Shown: positions 24,038 through 31,691 of the stretch, piece by piece
How the letters are laid out: every line of letters begins with the position of its first letter
Position numbering within the stretch: the stretch's first letter is position 1
Assembly (NCBI GenBank): GCA_028280115.1
Contig: JANQMJ010000028.1
Location: 1-36,891, forward strand
Direction of reading: 5' to 3'
Origin: Parvularculaceae bacterium
GTDB lineage: Bacteria > Pseudomonadota > Alphaproteobacteria > Caulobacterales > Parvularculaceae
DNA length: 36,891 nucleotides
The notes under the pieces: model-generated
Databases searched by the model: none
What the model was told of the DNA's origin: nothing
The model's input: only the letters and a program-made list of their open reading frames with translations
Translations under genes and position numbers: made by a program

Positions 24038-25060
24038 ATGTCGGACGCCCTTTTGCCGCCCCATGAACGGCTCGACCAGATCGGCCGCGACGCTGTTGAA
24101 ACCGACCTGCGCCGGGCGATGACAGGCGGCGTGCTGAGCCATGGCTGGATCATCGCCGCGCCCAAGGGGGCGGGCAAGGCGACGCTCGCCTATCGCATCG
24201 CCAGGGGCCTGCTCGATCCCCAGGCGCTCAAGGACGATCATTCCTTCGAGATTGCAGCGCAGTCCCGCGCCGCCCGGCTGATCGCCCAGCAGGCCCATCC
24301 CGATCTCTTTGTCGCCGAGCGCCAGTGGAATGAAAAAACCTCACGCTATCAGACTGAAATCACTGTTGAAACCATACGCGAATTAACCCTGTTTCTCAGC
24401 CACACGCCGGCCATGGGCGGGTTTCGGATCGCGATCATCGACACGGCGGACGATCTCAACCGCAACGCCGCCAACGCGCTCTTGAAGGCGCTGGAGGAGC
24501 CGCCGGCGAGGACCTTGCTGCTGCTGCTGTCGCAAGCGCCGGGACGGCTCTTGGCGACCATTCGTTCGCGCTGCCGTCGCATCGATCTTCGCCCCGTCCC
24601 GGAGGAAGACGTCCTCGCGCTGGTCGAACGCGAAGGCGGCGTTTCCGGCAAGGAAGCCGCAGCCATCGCCGCCGCCGCCGGGGGGCGGCCCGGCTATGCG
24701 TTATCGCTCGCGGCCGAGAACGGCGCGGAAGCCATCGCTCTCGCCCAGGCCTTTCTCGCCTCGACCGGCAAGCCGGCCGAAATCGGCCGCATCGCCGGCG
24801 CGATTGCCGGCAAGGCGGGTGAGGGCCGGTGGGAGATCTTTCGCAGCGTGGTCGCCGAAAAACTCTCGGATGCGGCGCGCTGTGTCGCGCGCGGCCTGGA
24901 TGCGCCGGCCCCGCTTGCTGGCGCGTCGGCGGCCGCATTGCTGACGGCGTGGGAGCGTATCAGCGCGCTGGCGGCGCGCGGCGAGGCGCTTAATCTTGAC
25001 CGCGGCCAGCTGGTCGCCGCCATGGCCTACGATCTGCGCGCCGCGCTGTCGGACGCGTGA
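24038..25060 (+). CDS. holB: DNA polymerase III subunit delta'
   Basis: This 340-residue AAA+ clamp-loader subunit opens and loads the beta clamp together with the delta and gamma/tau subunits. Visible are a P-loop-like 'AAPKGAGKATLAYRIARG', the sensor and arginine region 'NALLKALEEPPARTLLLLLS', and 'ATIRSRCRRIDLRPVPEEDV' with the conserved SRC motif. The zinc-binding cysteines of many delta'/gamma subunits are absent, as is frequent in alphaproteobacterial delta'. It follows tmk by 42 bases, a pairing seen widely in bacteria. Only 12 bases separate its stop from the TatD-family gene, so metG, which often lies between them in this class, is not here. Confidence 0.94.
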   Translation: MSDALLPPHERLDQIGRDAVETDLRRAMTGGVLSHGWIIAAPKGAGKATLAYRIARGLLDPQALKDDHSFEIAAQSRAARLIAQQAHPDLFVAERQWNEKTSRYQTEITVETIRELTLFLSHTPAMGGFRIAIIDTADDLNRNAANALLKALEEPPARTLLLLLSQAPGRLLATIRSRCRRIDLRPVPEEDVLALVEREGGVSGKEAAAIAAAAGGRPGYALSLAAENGAEAIALAQAFLASTGKPAEIGRIAGAIAGKAGEGRWEIFRSVVAEKLSDAARCVARGLDAPAPLAGASAAALLTAWERISALAARGEALNLDRGQLVAAMAYDLRAALSDA

Positions 25061-25072
25061 CCGGAAGCGCCC

Positions 25073-25864
25073 ATGCTTGTCGACAGTCACGTCAATCTGC
25101 ATTCCGACCGCTATGAGGACGACCGCGATGGGGTGATCGCCGCCGCCAGAGCGGCGGGCGTCGATTACATGCTGACGATTTCCGACAAGCTCGACTCAAC
25201 CCCCGCTATCAAGGCGGTCGCCGACGCCCATGATTTCATCTGGCGCAGCGTCGGCGTTCATCCGCACTATGCAAAAGACCATGCCGATCTCAACGCGCAA
25301 ACATTGATCGACATGGCTACGGACGAAAAGGTCGTCGCCATCGGCGAATGCGGGCTCGACTTTCATTATGAATATTCCGACCGCGACAAACAGTTTCCGG
25401 TGTTCCGCGCCCATATCGAAGCGGCGCGCCAAACCGGCCTGCCGCTGATCACTCATACCCGTAACGCCGATGACGAGATGCGGGAGGTGCTTGAAGCCGA
25501 ACACGGGGAGGGGGCGTTCACGCCGCTGATGCACTGTTATACGAGCGGGCCCGACCTGGCTGAGGCGGCGCTGGCGCTGGGCGGTTATATCGCCTTTTCC
25601 GGCATCATTACGTTCAAGAATGCGAACGATATTCGCGCCATCGCCGAAGCAACGCCCTTAGACCGGATCGTTATCGAAACCGACTGTCCCTATCTTGCGC
25701 CGGTCCCCATGCGCGGACTGCGCAACGAGCCGGCTTATCTGGTTCATGTGGCCGAAAAACTCGCCGAGATCAAAGGCGCAAGTGTTGACGACATCGCCGC
25801 CGCGACGACGGAGAATTTCTTCCGGCTGTTTTCACGGGCGAAGCGATCGGAAACGTCGTCATGA
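25073..25864 (+). CDS. TatD-family metal-dependent hydrolase
   Basis: This 263-residue TIM-barrel protein belongs to the TatD DNase family. It has the motifs 'GECGLDFHYEYSDRDKQFPVFRAHIEAA' (cited as a region), 'PLITHTRNADDE', 'MHCYTSG' and 'IVIETDCPYLAPVP'. The catalytic Glu, two later His and the final Asp are present. The N-terminal metal motif, normally HxH, reads H-V-N (MLVDSHVNLH; codon AAT), with a His two residues later. Lineage-specific loss of one ligand or a shifted ligand is possible. The stop overlaps the next start (ATGA). Metal-dependent nuclease or deaminase-like hydrolase activity is probable but not assured. Confidence 0.93.
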   Translation: MLVDSHVNLHSDRYEDDRDGVIAAARAAGVDYMLTISDKLDSTPAIKAVADAHDFIWRSVGVHPHYAKDHADLNAQTLIDMATDEKVVAIGECGLDFHYEYSDRDKQFPVFRAHIEAARQTGLPLITHTRNADDEMREVLEAEHGEGAFTPLMHCYTSGPDLAEAALALGGYIAFSGIITFKNANDIRAIAEATPLDRIVIETDCPYLAPVPMRGLRNEPAYLVHVAEKLAEIKGASVDDIAAATTENFFRLFSRAKRSETSS

Positions 25865-26706
25865 CCGAAGACAATCTTCGCGTGACCATTCTCGGCTGCG
25901 GATCGTCCGGCGGCGTGCCGCGTCTGGGCGGTCCCGACGGCGCCGGCGACTGGGGCGTGTGCGATCCAAAAGAGCCGAAAAACCGGCGCACGCGCTGTTC
26001 GATCCTGGTTCGGCGCGCCCATCCCGAATTCGGCTTTCGGCACGATAAAGTCACCAGCATCCTGGTGGATGCGTCGCCCGACATGCGCGCCCAGTTGCTC
26101 GCGGCGCGGTGTTCGCGCCTCGACGCCGTGTTGTTCACCCATGAGCATGCGGATCAGTGTCACGGGCTCGACGACCTTCGGGCCTTCGCGCTGCGCATGG
26201 GCAGGACGATGCCGGTCTATATCGATCCTGAAACCTCGGGCGATATCGTCAAGCGGTTCAGCTATTGTTTCGTCCAGGCCCCTGACAGCTATTACCCGCC
26301 GATCCTCGACCGGCGCGACATGCCCGCTTGCGGAACGCCGTTCTCCATCGACGGTCCGAGCGGAGAAATACCCGCCTGTGCGTTTTTGCAATATCACGGC
26401 GGCGTCAACGCGCTGGGCTTTCGCTTCGGCGACATCGCCTATACCAGCGACGCGGTCGATCTGCCCGAGGAAAGCTTTGCGGTGCTTGACGGCGTGAACA
26501 CCTGGATCGTCGACGCGCTGCAGGAAAAACCCCATCCGACCCACGCCCATCTCGACCTGACCCTTGAATGGATCGCGCGGGTCAAGCCGAAACGGGCGAT
26601 TTTGACAAATATGCACATTCACATGGATTATGAGACGCTCAGAAAAAAGCTCCCGGCGGGGGTGGAGCCGGCCTATGACGGCATGGAAATCCCGGCGCGG
26701 GCGTAA
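25861..26706 (+). CDS. MBL-fold hydrolase, PhnP-like
   Basis: This 281-residue metallo-beta-lactamase-fold protein is of the PhnP/RNase Z-like type. Features seen are 'ILGCGSSGGVPRLGG' at the start, a Cys-containing insert ('DWGVCDPKEPKNRRTRCSILV'), 'ILVDASPDMRAQLLAA', the metal motif 'LFTHEHADQCHGLDDLR', and C-terminal 'AYTSDAVDLPEES' and 'NMHIHMDY'. The HxHxDH motif reads HEHADQ, so the usual second His is Gln. I believe this variant is common in alphaproteobacterial members, which suggests altered metal binding. The gene is coupled to the TatD-family gene by a 4-base overlap, a conserved pairing. PhnP-like cyclic phosphodiesterase activity is an analogy only. Confidence 0.88.
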   Translation: MTEDNLRVTILGCGSSGGVPRLGGPDGAGDWGVCDPKEPKNRRTRCSILVRRAHPEFGFRHDKVTSILVDASPDMRAQLLAARCSRLDAVLFTHEHADQCHGLDDLRAFALRMGRTMPVYIDPETSGDIVKRFSYCFVQAPDSYYPPILDRRDMPACGTPFSIDGPSGEIPACAFLQYHGGVNALGFRFGDIAYTSDAVDLPEESFAVLDGVNTWIVDALQEKPHPTHAHLDLTLEWIARVKPKRAILTNMHIHMDYETLRKKLPAGVEPAYDGMEIPARA

Positions 26707-26814
26707 AGATAAAGCGGGCCTTGCGCCGGCGGCGAGTTGCTGTTTTTCTGGCGGCCTGGGGCGCGCCGGCGCGATAAAGGCTCGGCCGGTACGAAGGAAA
26801 GAGATGCGTTGGCG

Positions 26815-27759
26815 ATGACCCGGCTCTTAAGCGCCCGATCCGCAGGCTTGCTGCTTTGCCTATGTTGCGCGTTGGCCCTGGCGACGGCGATGGCGACACA
26901 GGCCGGCGCAGCGACGATCCGGGCCGAACTCATCTATAAAAAAGAGTCCATTTACAATTCGATTTTCGTGTTCAAGGAAGGCGATTATCGAACCCTGCGC
27001 TTCGGCCATAATCGGCGCCACTATCGCGAGTCCATTTACAATCCCGACGATCCCACCGAACTCGCGTCGATCTATACGCGCTATGCCACCGCAGGGATCG
27101 TCTATCCGGAAAAACTCGAAAAAGCCGCGGTCATCGGCATGGGCGGGGGACGCACGACCTGGTATCTCGCCCATTACCTGCCGGCGCTCAACATCACCGC
27201 AGTCGAACTCGATCCGGAAATCGTCAAGATCGCCGACAAATATTTCGGCGTCACCGAGCAGGACAATCTCAACATCGTCACCAGCGACGGCCGCATCTTC
27301 ATGCGCCGGACAAAGGAAACCTACGACTATATCGTCGTTGACGCCTATCGCGGCCATTTCGTGCCGTTTCATCTGTTAACGCAGGAGTTCTATGAGCTTG
27401 TGGAAACCCGCCTGGAACCGGGCGGGGCGATCGTGCAGAACATCGAACCCAACACCATGCTGTTCGACCATGCCCTGGCGACCATCGGCTCGGTGTTCGA
27501 TTGCGTCGATCTTTACGAGGCGGGCAGCAACATCGTCGCGGTCGCTTACAACGGCTCGTGCCGCACGAAGGAGACGCTGATTGCGCGGGCCGCGCCGCTC
27601 CAGGCCGCCCATGGCTTCCGCTACAATCTTGAAGATATGATCCGCGAGCGACTGGTGACGCCCCCACGGGATCCGGAAGATGTGCTCACGGATGATTTCG
27701 CCCCGGCGAATTATCTAAAATCCGTCGAAACCCGTAAACGCAAGTTGAAAAAGGACTGA
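26815..27759 (+). CDS. Exported SpeE-like (spermidine synthase fold) protein
   Basis: About 314 residues; a Rossmann-fold polyamine synthase-like domain preceded by a signal peptide. From the ATG at 26815 the product begins 'MTRLLSARSAGLLLCLCCALALATAM..AGAA', a clear export signal. A SpeE-like beta entry strand follows ('IYKKESIYNSIFVFKEGDYRTL', cited as a region), then the SAM-type glycine loop 'VIGMGGGRTTWYLAHYLP', the acidic 'ITAVELDPEIVKIADKYF' and 'TSDGRIFMRR'. The spermidine synthase motif with DPxGPA is replaced by 'DAYRGHFVPFHLLTQEFY', so it is probably not a true polyamine synthase. The frame is open back to 26737, but that adds an Arg-rich tail before the signal. The next gene encodes the membrane half usually fused to such domains. 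Confidence 0.82.
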   Translation: MTRLLSARSAGLLLCLCCALALATAMATQAGAATIRAELIYKKESIYNSIFVFKEGDYRTLRFGHNRRHYRESIYNPDDPTELASIYTRYATAGIVYPEKLEKAAVIGMGGGRTTWYLAHYLPALNITAVELDPEIVKIADKYFGVTEQDNLNIVTSDGRIFMRRTKETYDYIVVDAYRGHFVPFHLLTQEFYELVETRLEPGGAIVQNIEPNTMLFDHALATIGSVFDCVDLYEAGSNIVAVAYNGSCRTKETLIARAAPLQAAHGFRYNLEDMIRERLVTPPRDPEDVLTDDFAPANYLKSVETRKRKLKKD

Positions 27760-27767
27760 CCGGGGCC

Positions 27768-28463
27768 ATGGCCGCAGTTCCGTCTCCGCGCGCCACCGCC
27801 GTCTTTGTCGGCGCGATCTATGTCAACGCGTTCGTGCTCGGCGCGGTGATCATGGGCTATGAAATGCTCGGCAGCCGCTATCTGTCGCCGTATTTCGGCG
27901 GCGATATTTTCACCTGGGGCTCGCTGATCTCGACGGTCCTGTTGTCGCTGATGCTGGGCGCTTACGGGGGCGGGCATCTTGCCGACCGTCATCCGTCGAC
28001 CGCGCTGCTCGGCGCGTTTATCGCGCTTGCGGGGGTGTTTTTCCTGGCGCTGCCCTTGTTCGCGGACGCGCTGTTCCTGGCGCTCAGCGACTCCATCGAA
28101 AATGTGCGCCTGGGCGTTTTGGTCGCCGCTTTTCTTTTGAACATCATCCCCGTGACCGTGCTCGGGGTTTATACGCCCTTCGCGGTGCGCTTGTTGATTC
28201 AGTTTTCCAGCGGGACCGGCCGGCTCGTCGGCTCCATGAGCGCCATGTCGACCTTCGGCAGCATCGCCGGAACGCTGGTGACGACGTTCTTCCTGGTGCC
28301 GGCGATTGGATCGCGCGCCATCACGATGCTGTTCGCCGTCATTGCGCTGGTCTCGGCGGCGTCGATGTTCGCTCTGAGCTGGTTATGGAAGGAGGCGCAC
28401 CGTGAAAAGGGCCCTGGCGCCGGCGCTGCTCCTGGCGGCGCTGGCGATCGCGCCGGCGCCTGA
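27768..28463 (+). CDS. Membrane partner of SpeE-like protein (fused MFS/SpeE type)
   Basis: This 231-residue protein has about six to seven membrane helices (e.g. 'GAIYVNAFVLGAVIMGYEMLG', 'TWGSLISTVLLSLMLGAYGGG', 'LGAFIALAGVFFLALPLFAD', 'VLVAAFLLNIIPVTVLGVYTP', 'SAMSTFGSIAGTLVTTFFLVP', some given as regions). The 'GYEMLGSRYLSPYFGG...TWGSLISTVLLSLMLGAYGGGHLADR' region (not contiguous here) is the hallmark of the membrane half of proteins annotated as fused MFS/spermidine synthase. Here that half is separate and follows the soluble half. Its last 62 bases overlap the start of the SMP-30-like gene in another frame. Role unknown; transport linked to a methyltransferase-like domain is suggested. 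Confidence 0.85.
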   Translation: MAAVPSPRATAVFVGAIYVNAFVLGAVIMGYEMLGSRYLSPYFGGDIFTWGSLISTVLLSLMLGAYGGGHLADRHPSTALLGAFIALAGVFFLALPLFADALFLALSDSIENVRLGVLVAAFLLNIIPVTVLGVYTPFAVRLLIQFSSGTGRLVGSMSAMSTFGSIAGTLVTTFFLVPAIGSRAITMLFAVIALVSAASMFALSWLWKEAHREKGPGAGAAPGGAGDRAGA

Positions 28464-29313
28464 GGCACAGGCCCGCGATCGTCTGAAAGCTTCTTATCCG
28501 GAAGGCCCGATCGTCGCCGGCAGCGCTGTCCTGTTTGCGGAAATGCACGCCGACCGCATCGTCGCCTGGGGCGAGGAGGGGGCGACGACGTTCTATAAAA
28601 GCGCCGGTTGCGGCCCCACGGCGATTGCGCCCTATGGGGACGGTTATGCGGTGCTGTGTCATCTGACGGACGAGATTCATCTTCTATCCGCCGACAGCCG
28701 GCGAACGCAGCGCCTTGATCGGGATACGGACGGACGAGAGTTTCTCAATCCCAATGACGCTTCCGCGGACGGCCAAGGCGGGATTTATTTTTCCGCCGCT
28801 GGCATGTTCAGCCGCATGGCGCCGGCCGAAGGCGCGGTCCTTTATCTCGATCCAAAGGGCGCTGTCAGGCGTCTCGCCAGCGGGCTGCATTACGCCAACG
28901 GCGTTCATTTCGACCGGGCGCGGCGGGTTTTATATGTCAGCGAACATCTTGGCGGGCGGATCCTGGCGTATCCCGAAACCGCGCCCGGACGGCTGGGCCG
29001 GCCCGCGGTGTTGATCGATCTGAACAAGGAAACGATAAAAGGCGCCAAGGATTACGCGCTGACCGGACCGGACGGGCTCGAAACCGACGCCGACGGAAAT
29101 CTCTACGTCGCCATCTACGGCGCCGGCGCGTTGCTGATCGTTTCTCCCGGCGGACACATCGAACGGCGCATCGATATCAAGGAGCCGCTGGTTACGAACA
29201 TCGCGCTTGCCGATGAAGACCGCACGCTGATCGTCACGGGATCGGCGTTTTCCCGCAGAAAACCGTTTCCCGGCGCGGTGCGCAAAATCGCCAATCCGCT
29301 TGGGCCGCAGTAA
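28402..29313 (+). CDS. Secreted SMP-30/gluconolactonase-like beta-propeller
   Basis: This 303-residue protein starts with GTG just after a strong GGAGG site and carries a cleavable signal (MKRALAPALLLAALAIAPAPEAQA, cited as a region). The body is a six-bladed SMP-30/LRE-type propeller, with 'NPNDASADGQGGIYFSAAG', 'LASGLHYANGVHFDRARRVLYVSE' (region) and 'LTGPDGLETDADGNLYVAIYGAG' (region). These carry the Asn and Asp positions that bind the divalent metal in gluconolactonases. It is the third gene of an exported-protein run, overlapping the membrane gene by 62 bases. Lactonase activity on a sugar or aldonolactone is the family expectation, but no substrate is evident. Confidence 0.86.
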   Translation: MKRALAPALLLAALAIAPAPEAQARDRLKASYPEGPIVAGSAVLFAEMHADRIVAWGEEGATTFYKSAGCGPTAIAPYGDGYAVLCHLTDEIHLLSADSRRTQRLDRDTDGREFLNPNDASADGQGGIYFSAAGMFSRMAPAEGAVLYLDPKGAVRRLASGLHYANGVHFDRARRVLYVSEHLGGRILAYPETAPGRLGRPAVLIDLNKETIKGAKDYALTGPDGLETDADGNLYVAIYGAGALLIVSPGGHIERRIDIKEPLVTNIALADEDRTLIVTGSAFSRRKPFPGAVRKIANPLGPQ

Positions 29314-29399
29314 AAACGATAAAATACGCTACATATAATTTGCGACAATATAAATTGTGCGACAATTAGAGATAAGCAAAAATGGAAATGCAAACCGCC
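29314..29399. other. AT-rich convergent gap with short repeats
   Basis: This gap lies between two converging genes. It is sharply AT-rich and contains GCGACAAT twice in direct orientation (29342-29349 and 29359-29366, 17 bp apart), plus an ACAAT/ATTGT dyad at 29345-29358. No GC-rich terminator stem is seen for either gene. Confidence 0.4.
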
Positions 29400-31574
29400 C
29401 TAACGCCGGCCCGGCCGGTAATCCGCCGTTGCTTCGGCGAGCAGCGCGTCCAGCGTCATCGGCGGCGTCTTCCATGCCTCCGCCGCAAAGAGCGGCGCCT
29501 GATCGGCGTAATGGGCCGACGTTGCATCGAGCGTCGCCGCGCCGAACTGGTGAATGGTGCGGATTTTCGGATACCCCCCGGCGCCGTCGGCGATTGCCTG
29601 CAACGGCGGCCAGTCGGCGTAAACGATATAGGTGTCGCCGGCGACGGACGTCATGACGCCTTCGGCCGGATCGCCGCTGGGATAGACCGCGCGCAGAACA
29701 TCCGGCCCGCCGTCAAGCGGCGCGCTGAGATCGCCGCGCATGAGCCGAACGACCTCGCTCCATTGCGGGTCGATGCGTCCGAAGCCCGCTTTAAGGTCGG
29801 CCGCCGTCTCCTTGAGCGCCTCGATGGGATCAGGCGTATCGGCGTCCTCGCCGTTCAGCAGCGGTCCCAGGGCGCGCCGCGCCGTAAGGATCGCCAGGGG
29901 CGCGGCGCGGCTTTCCCGCGCAGCCGAACCGTCCCAGGCGCGCAGCACGGCCATGGCCTTGGCGAGTTCCGGCGCTTCGCTCTCCTTTTCCAAAAGGACC
30001 TCGATCAGCGCCCTTGCCCGCGATTCATCCGCATAGAAATGATCCATCTTGTAGGCGAGAAATTCTTCTTCCGTGATGGAAGGATCGCCGCCGTAAAGTT
30101 CCTGAATGCGCAAGCCCCGGTTGGTGACTTTCCGGTCGATCCCGTAATGCGCTGGAAATGCGGCCGGGTCGGGATTGTCGCCCTCGCCCGAAGCGTCGAA
30201 CGGGGTGTGATTGGCGTTGACGACATAGCCCGACACCGGATTGACGATTTGGGGAACGGCGCTGAACGGGTGCTGGCCGCGCCACAGCGTCTCCGATATA
30301 TCGCCGGGCATGGTTTTTGACGGATCGTACTCTTCCGAGCGGATCGGAATGGCGGCGTTATAGAAATAGCCGATATTGCCGTCACGGTCGGCATAGACCG
30401 CATTCAGGCTGGGGATCGCGCCCATCTCCATGGCCGCGCGCCATTCATCGAAATTTTGCGCCTTGTTCATGCGGAACCACTGCTCGGCCATGCGCACGTC
30501 TCCCGCCCCGGCATAGGAAACCGCAAAGACGCCGCGATCGGTAACGAATACCGGTCCGTGAACGGAATAAAGCGCCCGGCGCGCGACCGGCAGGCTGAAC
30601 GGGCCGAACAGCCTGACGCGGAATTTGACTTTATCGACCTCGAAATCACGCCACGCGCCGTCGAGCTGATAGCGACTGGGTTTTTTCGGGTCGTCGACGG
30701 TCAGCCGATAAACATCGACGAGGTCGGGCCTGTTGACGGTGTGCGCCCAGCCGAGATTGGGCCCGGCGCCGAGCAGGATCACCGGCGCGCCGGGAAAAAG
30801 ACCGCCGATCATGTCCCAGCCCTCCTCCGACTTGACCCGCGCTTCGTACCAGGCGACCGGACCGACATAGGGCTGGTGGGAGTTGACCATCAGCCGCGTA
30901 TGACCGTCCGCCGAACGGGCCGGCGCAACGGCCATGGCGTTGGAGCCGCGCTCCATTTCGGGGCCCGTTTTCATCAGCGCCAGACGCGCGGCTTCGGCGG
31001 CGGCGACGGTTGCGGGATCGCCCTCGAAAATCGCTTCCAGCGCTTCGTCGAGACCGTAAAAGAACGGCGTGCGCGCCACGAAACCGGCGATGACGTCTTC
31101 GGGCGTCACCGGCGCGGCGCCGGGCGAGCAGCGCCCCTTTTCTTCCGCGCACCACAGATTGGCCCCGGCGGCAAAGCCTTCCATGACGGCGCGGGTTTGC
31201 GGCGCCAGGTCGCGGACGTATCGTTCGCCGACATCGCGCTGGATACGCAGCGCGCCGACAAGATAGTCGGGAATCGCCGCCGCCCTGCCCTTGCGCCGGG
31301 CAAGCTCGCCGCGGGAAAAGAAAACTACGTCCTCAATGGTCGCCCAGTCGTCTTCGGCGTGGGCATAGGCGAGCCCGAAAGCGACATCCGCATCGCGCGC
31401 GCCGTATATGTGCGGCACGCCGAAACGGTCGCGGATGATCCGCGCGTCATATTGCGCCGCCGCGGCCAGCGCTGCTTTTGTATCGAAGGGTTTCGGCGAC
31501 GGCGTCCAGAGCCACACCGCAACGCCGAGAAGACCCAGCGCGACAAGGCACAACAGAATTTTGACAAAGCGCAT
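29400..31574 (-). CDS. Penicillin acylase-family N-terminal nucleophile hydrolase
   Basis: This 724-residue Ntn-hydrolase precursor has an N-terminal membrane anchor or signal ('ILLCLVALGLLGVAVWLW'). The alpha chain follows ('ARIIRDRFGVPHIYGARDADVAFGLAYAHAEDD', cited as a region). The autoprocessing site is near residue 210 ('MERGSNAMAVAPARS'); the Ser after Gly would become the N-terminal nucleophile of the beta chain. Later come 'VNSHQPYVGPVAWYEARV', 'ILLGAGPNLGWAHTVNRPDLVDVY' (region) and 'PVSGYVVNANHTPF', all typical of the family. Natural substrates of such acylases include acyl-homoserine lactones and N-acyl amides; which applies here is unknown. The start has AAAGGGA upstream. It follows ilvE on the same strand by 117 bases. 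Confidence 0.93.
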   Translation of the reverse strand: MRFVKILLCLVALGLLGVAVWLWTPSPKPFDTKAALAAAAQYDARIIRDRFGVPHIYGARDADVAFGLAYAHAEDDWATIEDVVFFSRGELARRKGRAAAIPDYLVGALRIQRDVGERYVRDLAPQTRAVMEGFAAGANLWCAEEKGRCSPGAAPVTPEDVIAGFVARTPFFYGLDEALEAIFEGDPATVAAAEAARLALMKTGPEMERGSNAMAVAPARSADGHTRLMVNSHQPYVGPVAWYEARVKSEEGWDMIGGLFPGAPVILLGAGPNLGWAHTVNRPDLVDVYRLTVDDPKKPSRYQLDGAWRDFEVDKVKFRVRLFGPFSLPVARRALYSVHGPVFVTDRGVFAVSYAGAGDVRMAEQWFRMNKAQNFDEWRAAMEMGAIPSLNAVYADRDGNIGYFYNAAIPIRSEEYDPSKTMPGDISETLWRGQHPFSAVPQIVNPVSGYVVNANHTPFDASGEGDNPDPAAFPAHYGIDRKVTNRGLRIQELYGGDPSITEEEFLAYKMDHFYADESRARALIEVLLEKESEAPELAKAMAVLRAWDGSAARESRAAPLAILTARRALGPLLNGEDADTPDPIEALKETAADLKAGFGRIDPQWSEVVRLMRGDLSAPLDGGPDVLRAVYPSGDPAEGVMTSVAGDTYIVYADWPPLQAIADGAGGYPKIRTIHQFGAATLDATSAHYADQAPLFAAEAWKTPPMTLDALLAEATADYRPGRR

Positions 31575-31604
31575 CGCCGGTCCCTTTCCGAGCCCCGCGC
31601 AGCG

Positions 31605-31691
31605 TTATTCCGCTTCGTCAGCGCCCATGGCGTGGCGGATAAAATAATAGACCGCCGGCTGATCCAAAAGTCCGCGGAACAGATGCGCCCC
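31605..31691 (-). other. In-frame 28-codon tail after the ilvE stop
   Basis: Directly after the ilvE TAG, in the same frame, 28 further codons run to a TAA and read like ordinary protein (GAHLFRGLLDQPAVYYFI then RHAMGADEAE). There is no start codon or ribosome site of its own near its beginning. It may be chance, an old C-terminal extension cut off by a stop mutation, or the end of a lost gene. Ordinary IlvE proteins end where the TAG is, so readthrough is not expected. Confidence 0.25.

Noticed and set aside
26815..28463. Frameshift splitting a fused MFS/SpeE gene
   Set aside because: The halves are in the reverse order of the usual fusion and each has its own proper start and end, so a simple frameshift cannot explain them.
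29382..30320. Plus-strand frame of 312 codons opposite the penicillin acylase 3' part
   Set aside because: Same shadow effect; no ribosome site and no recognisable domain.
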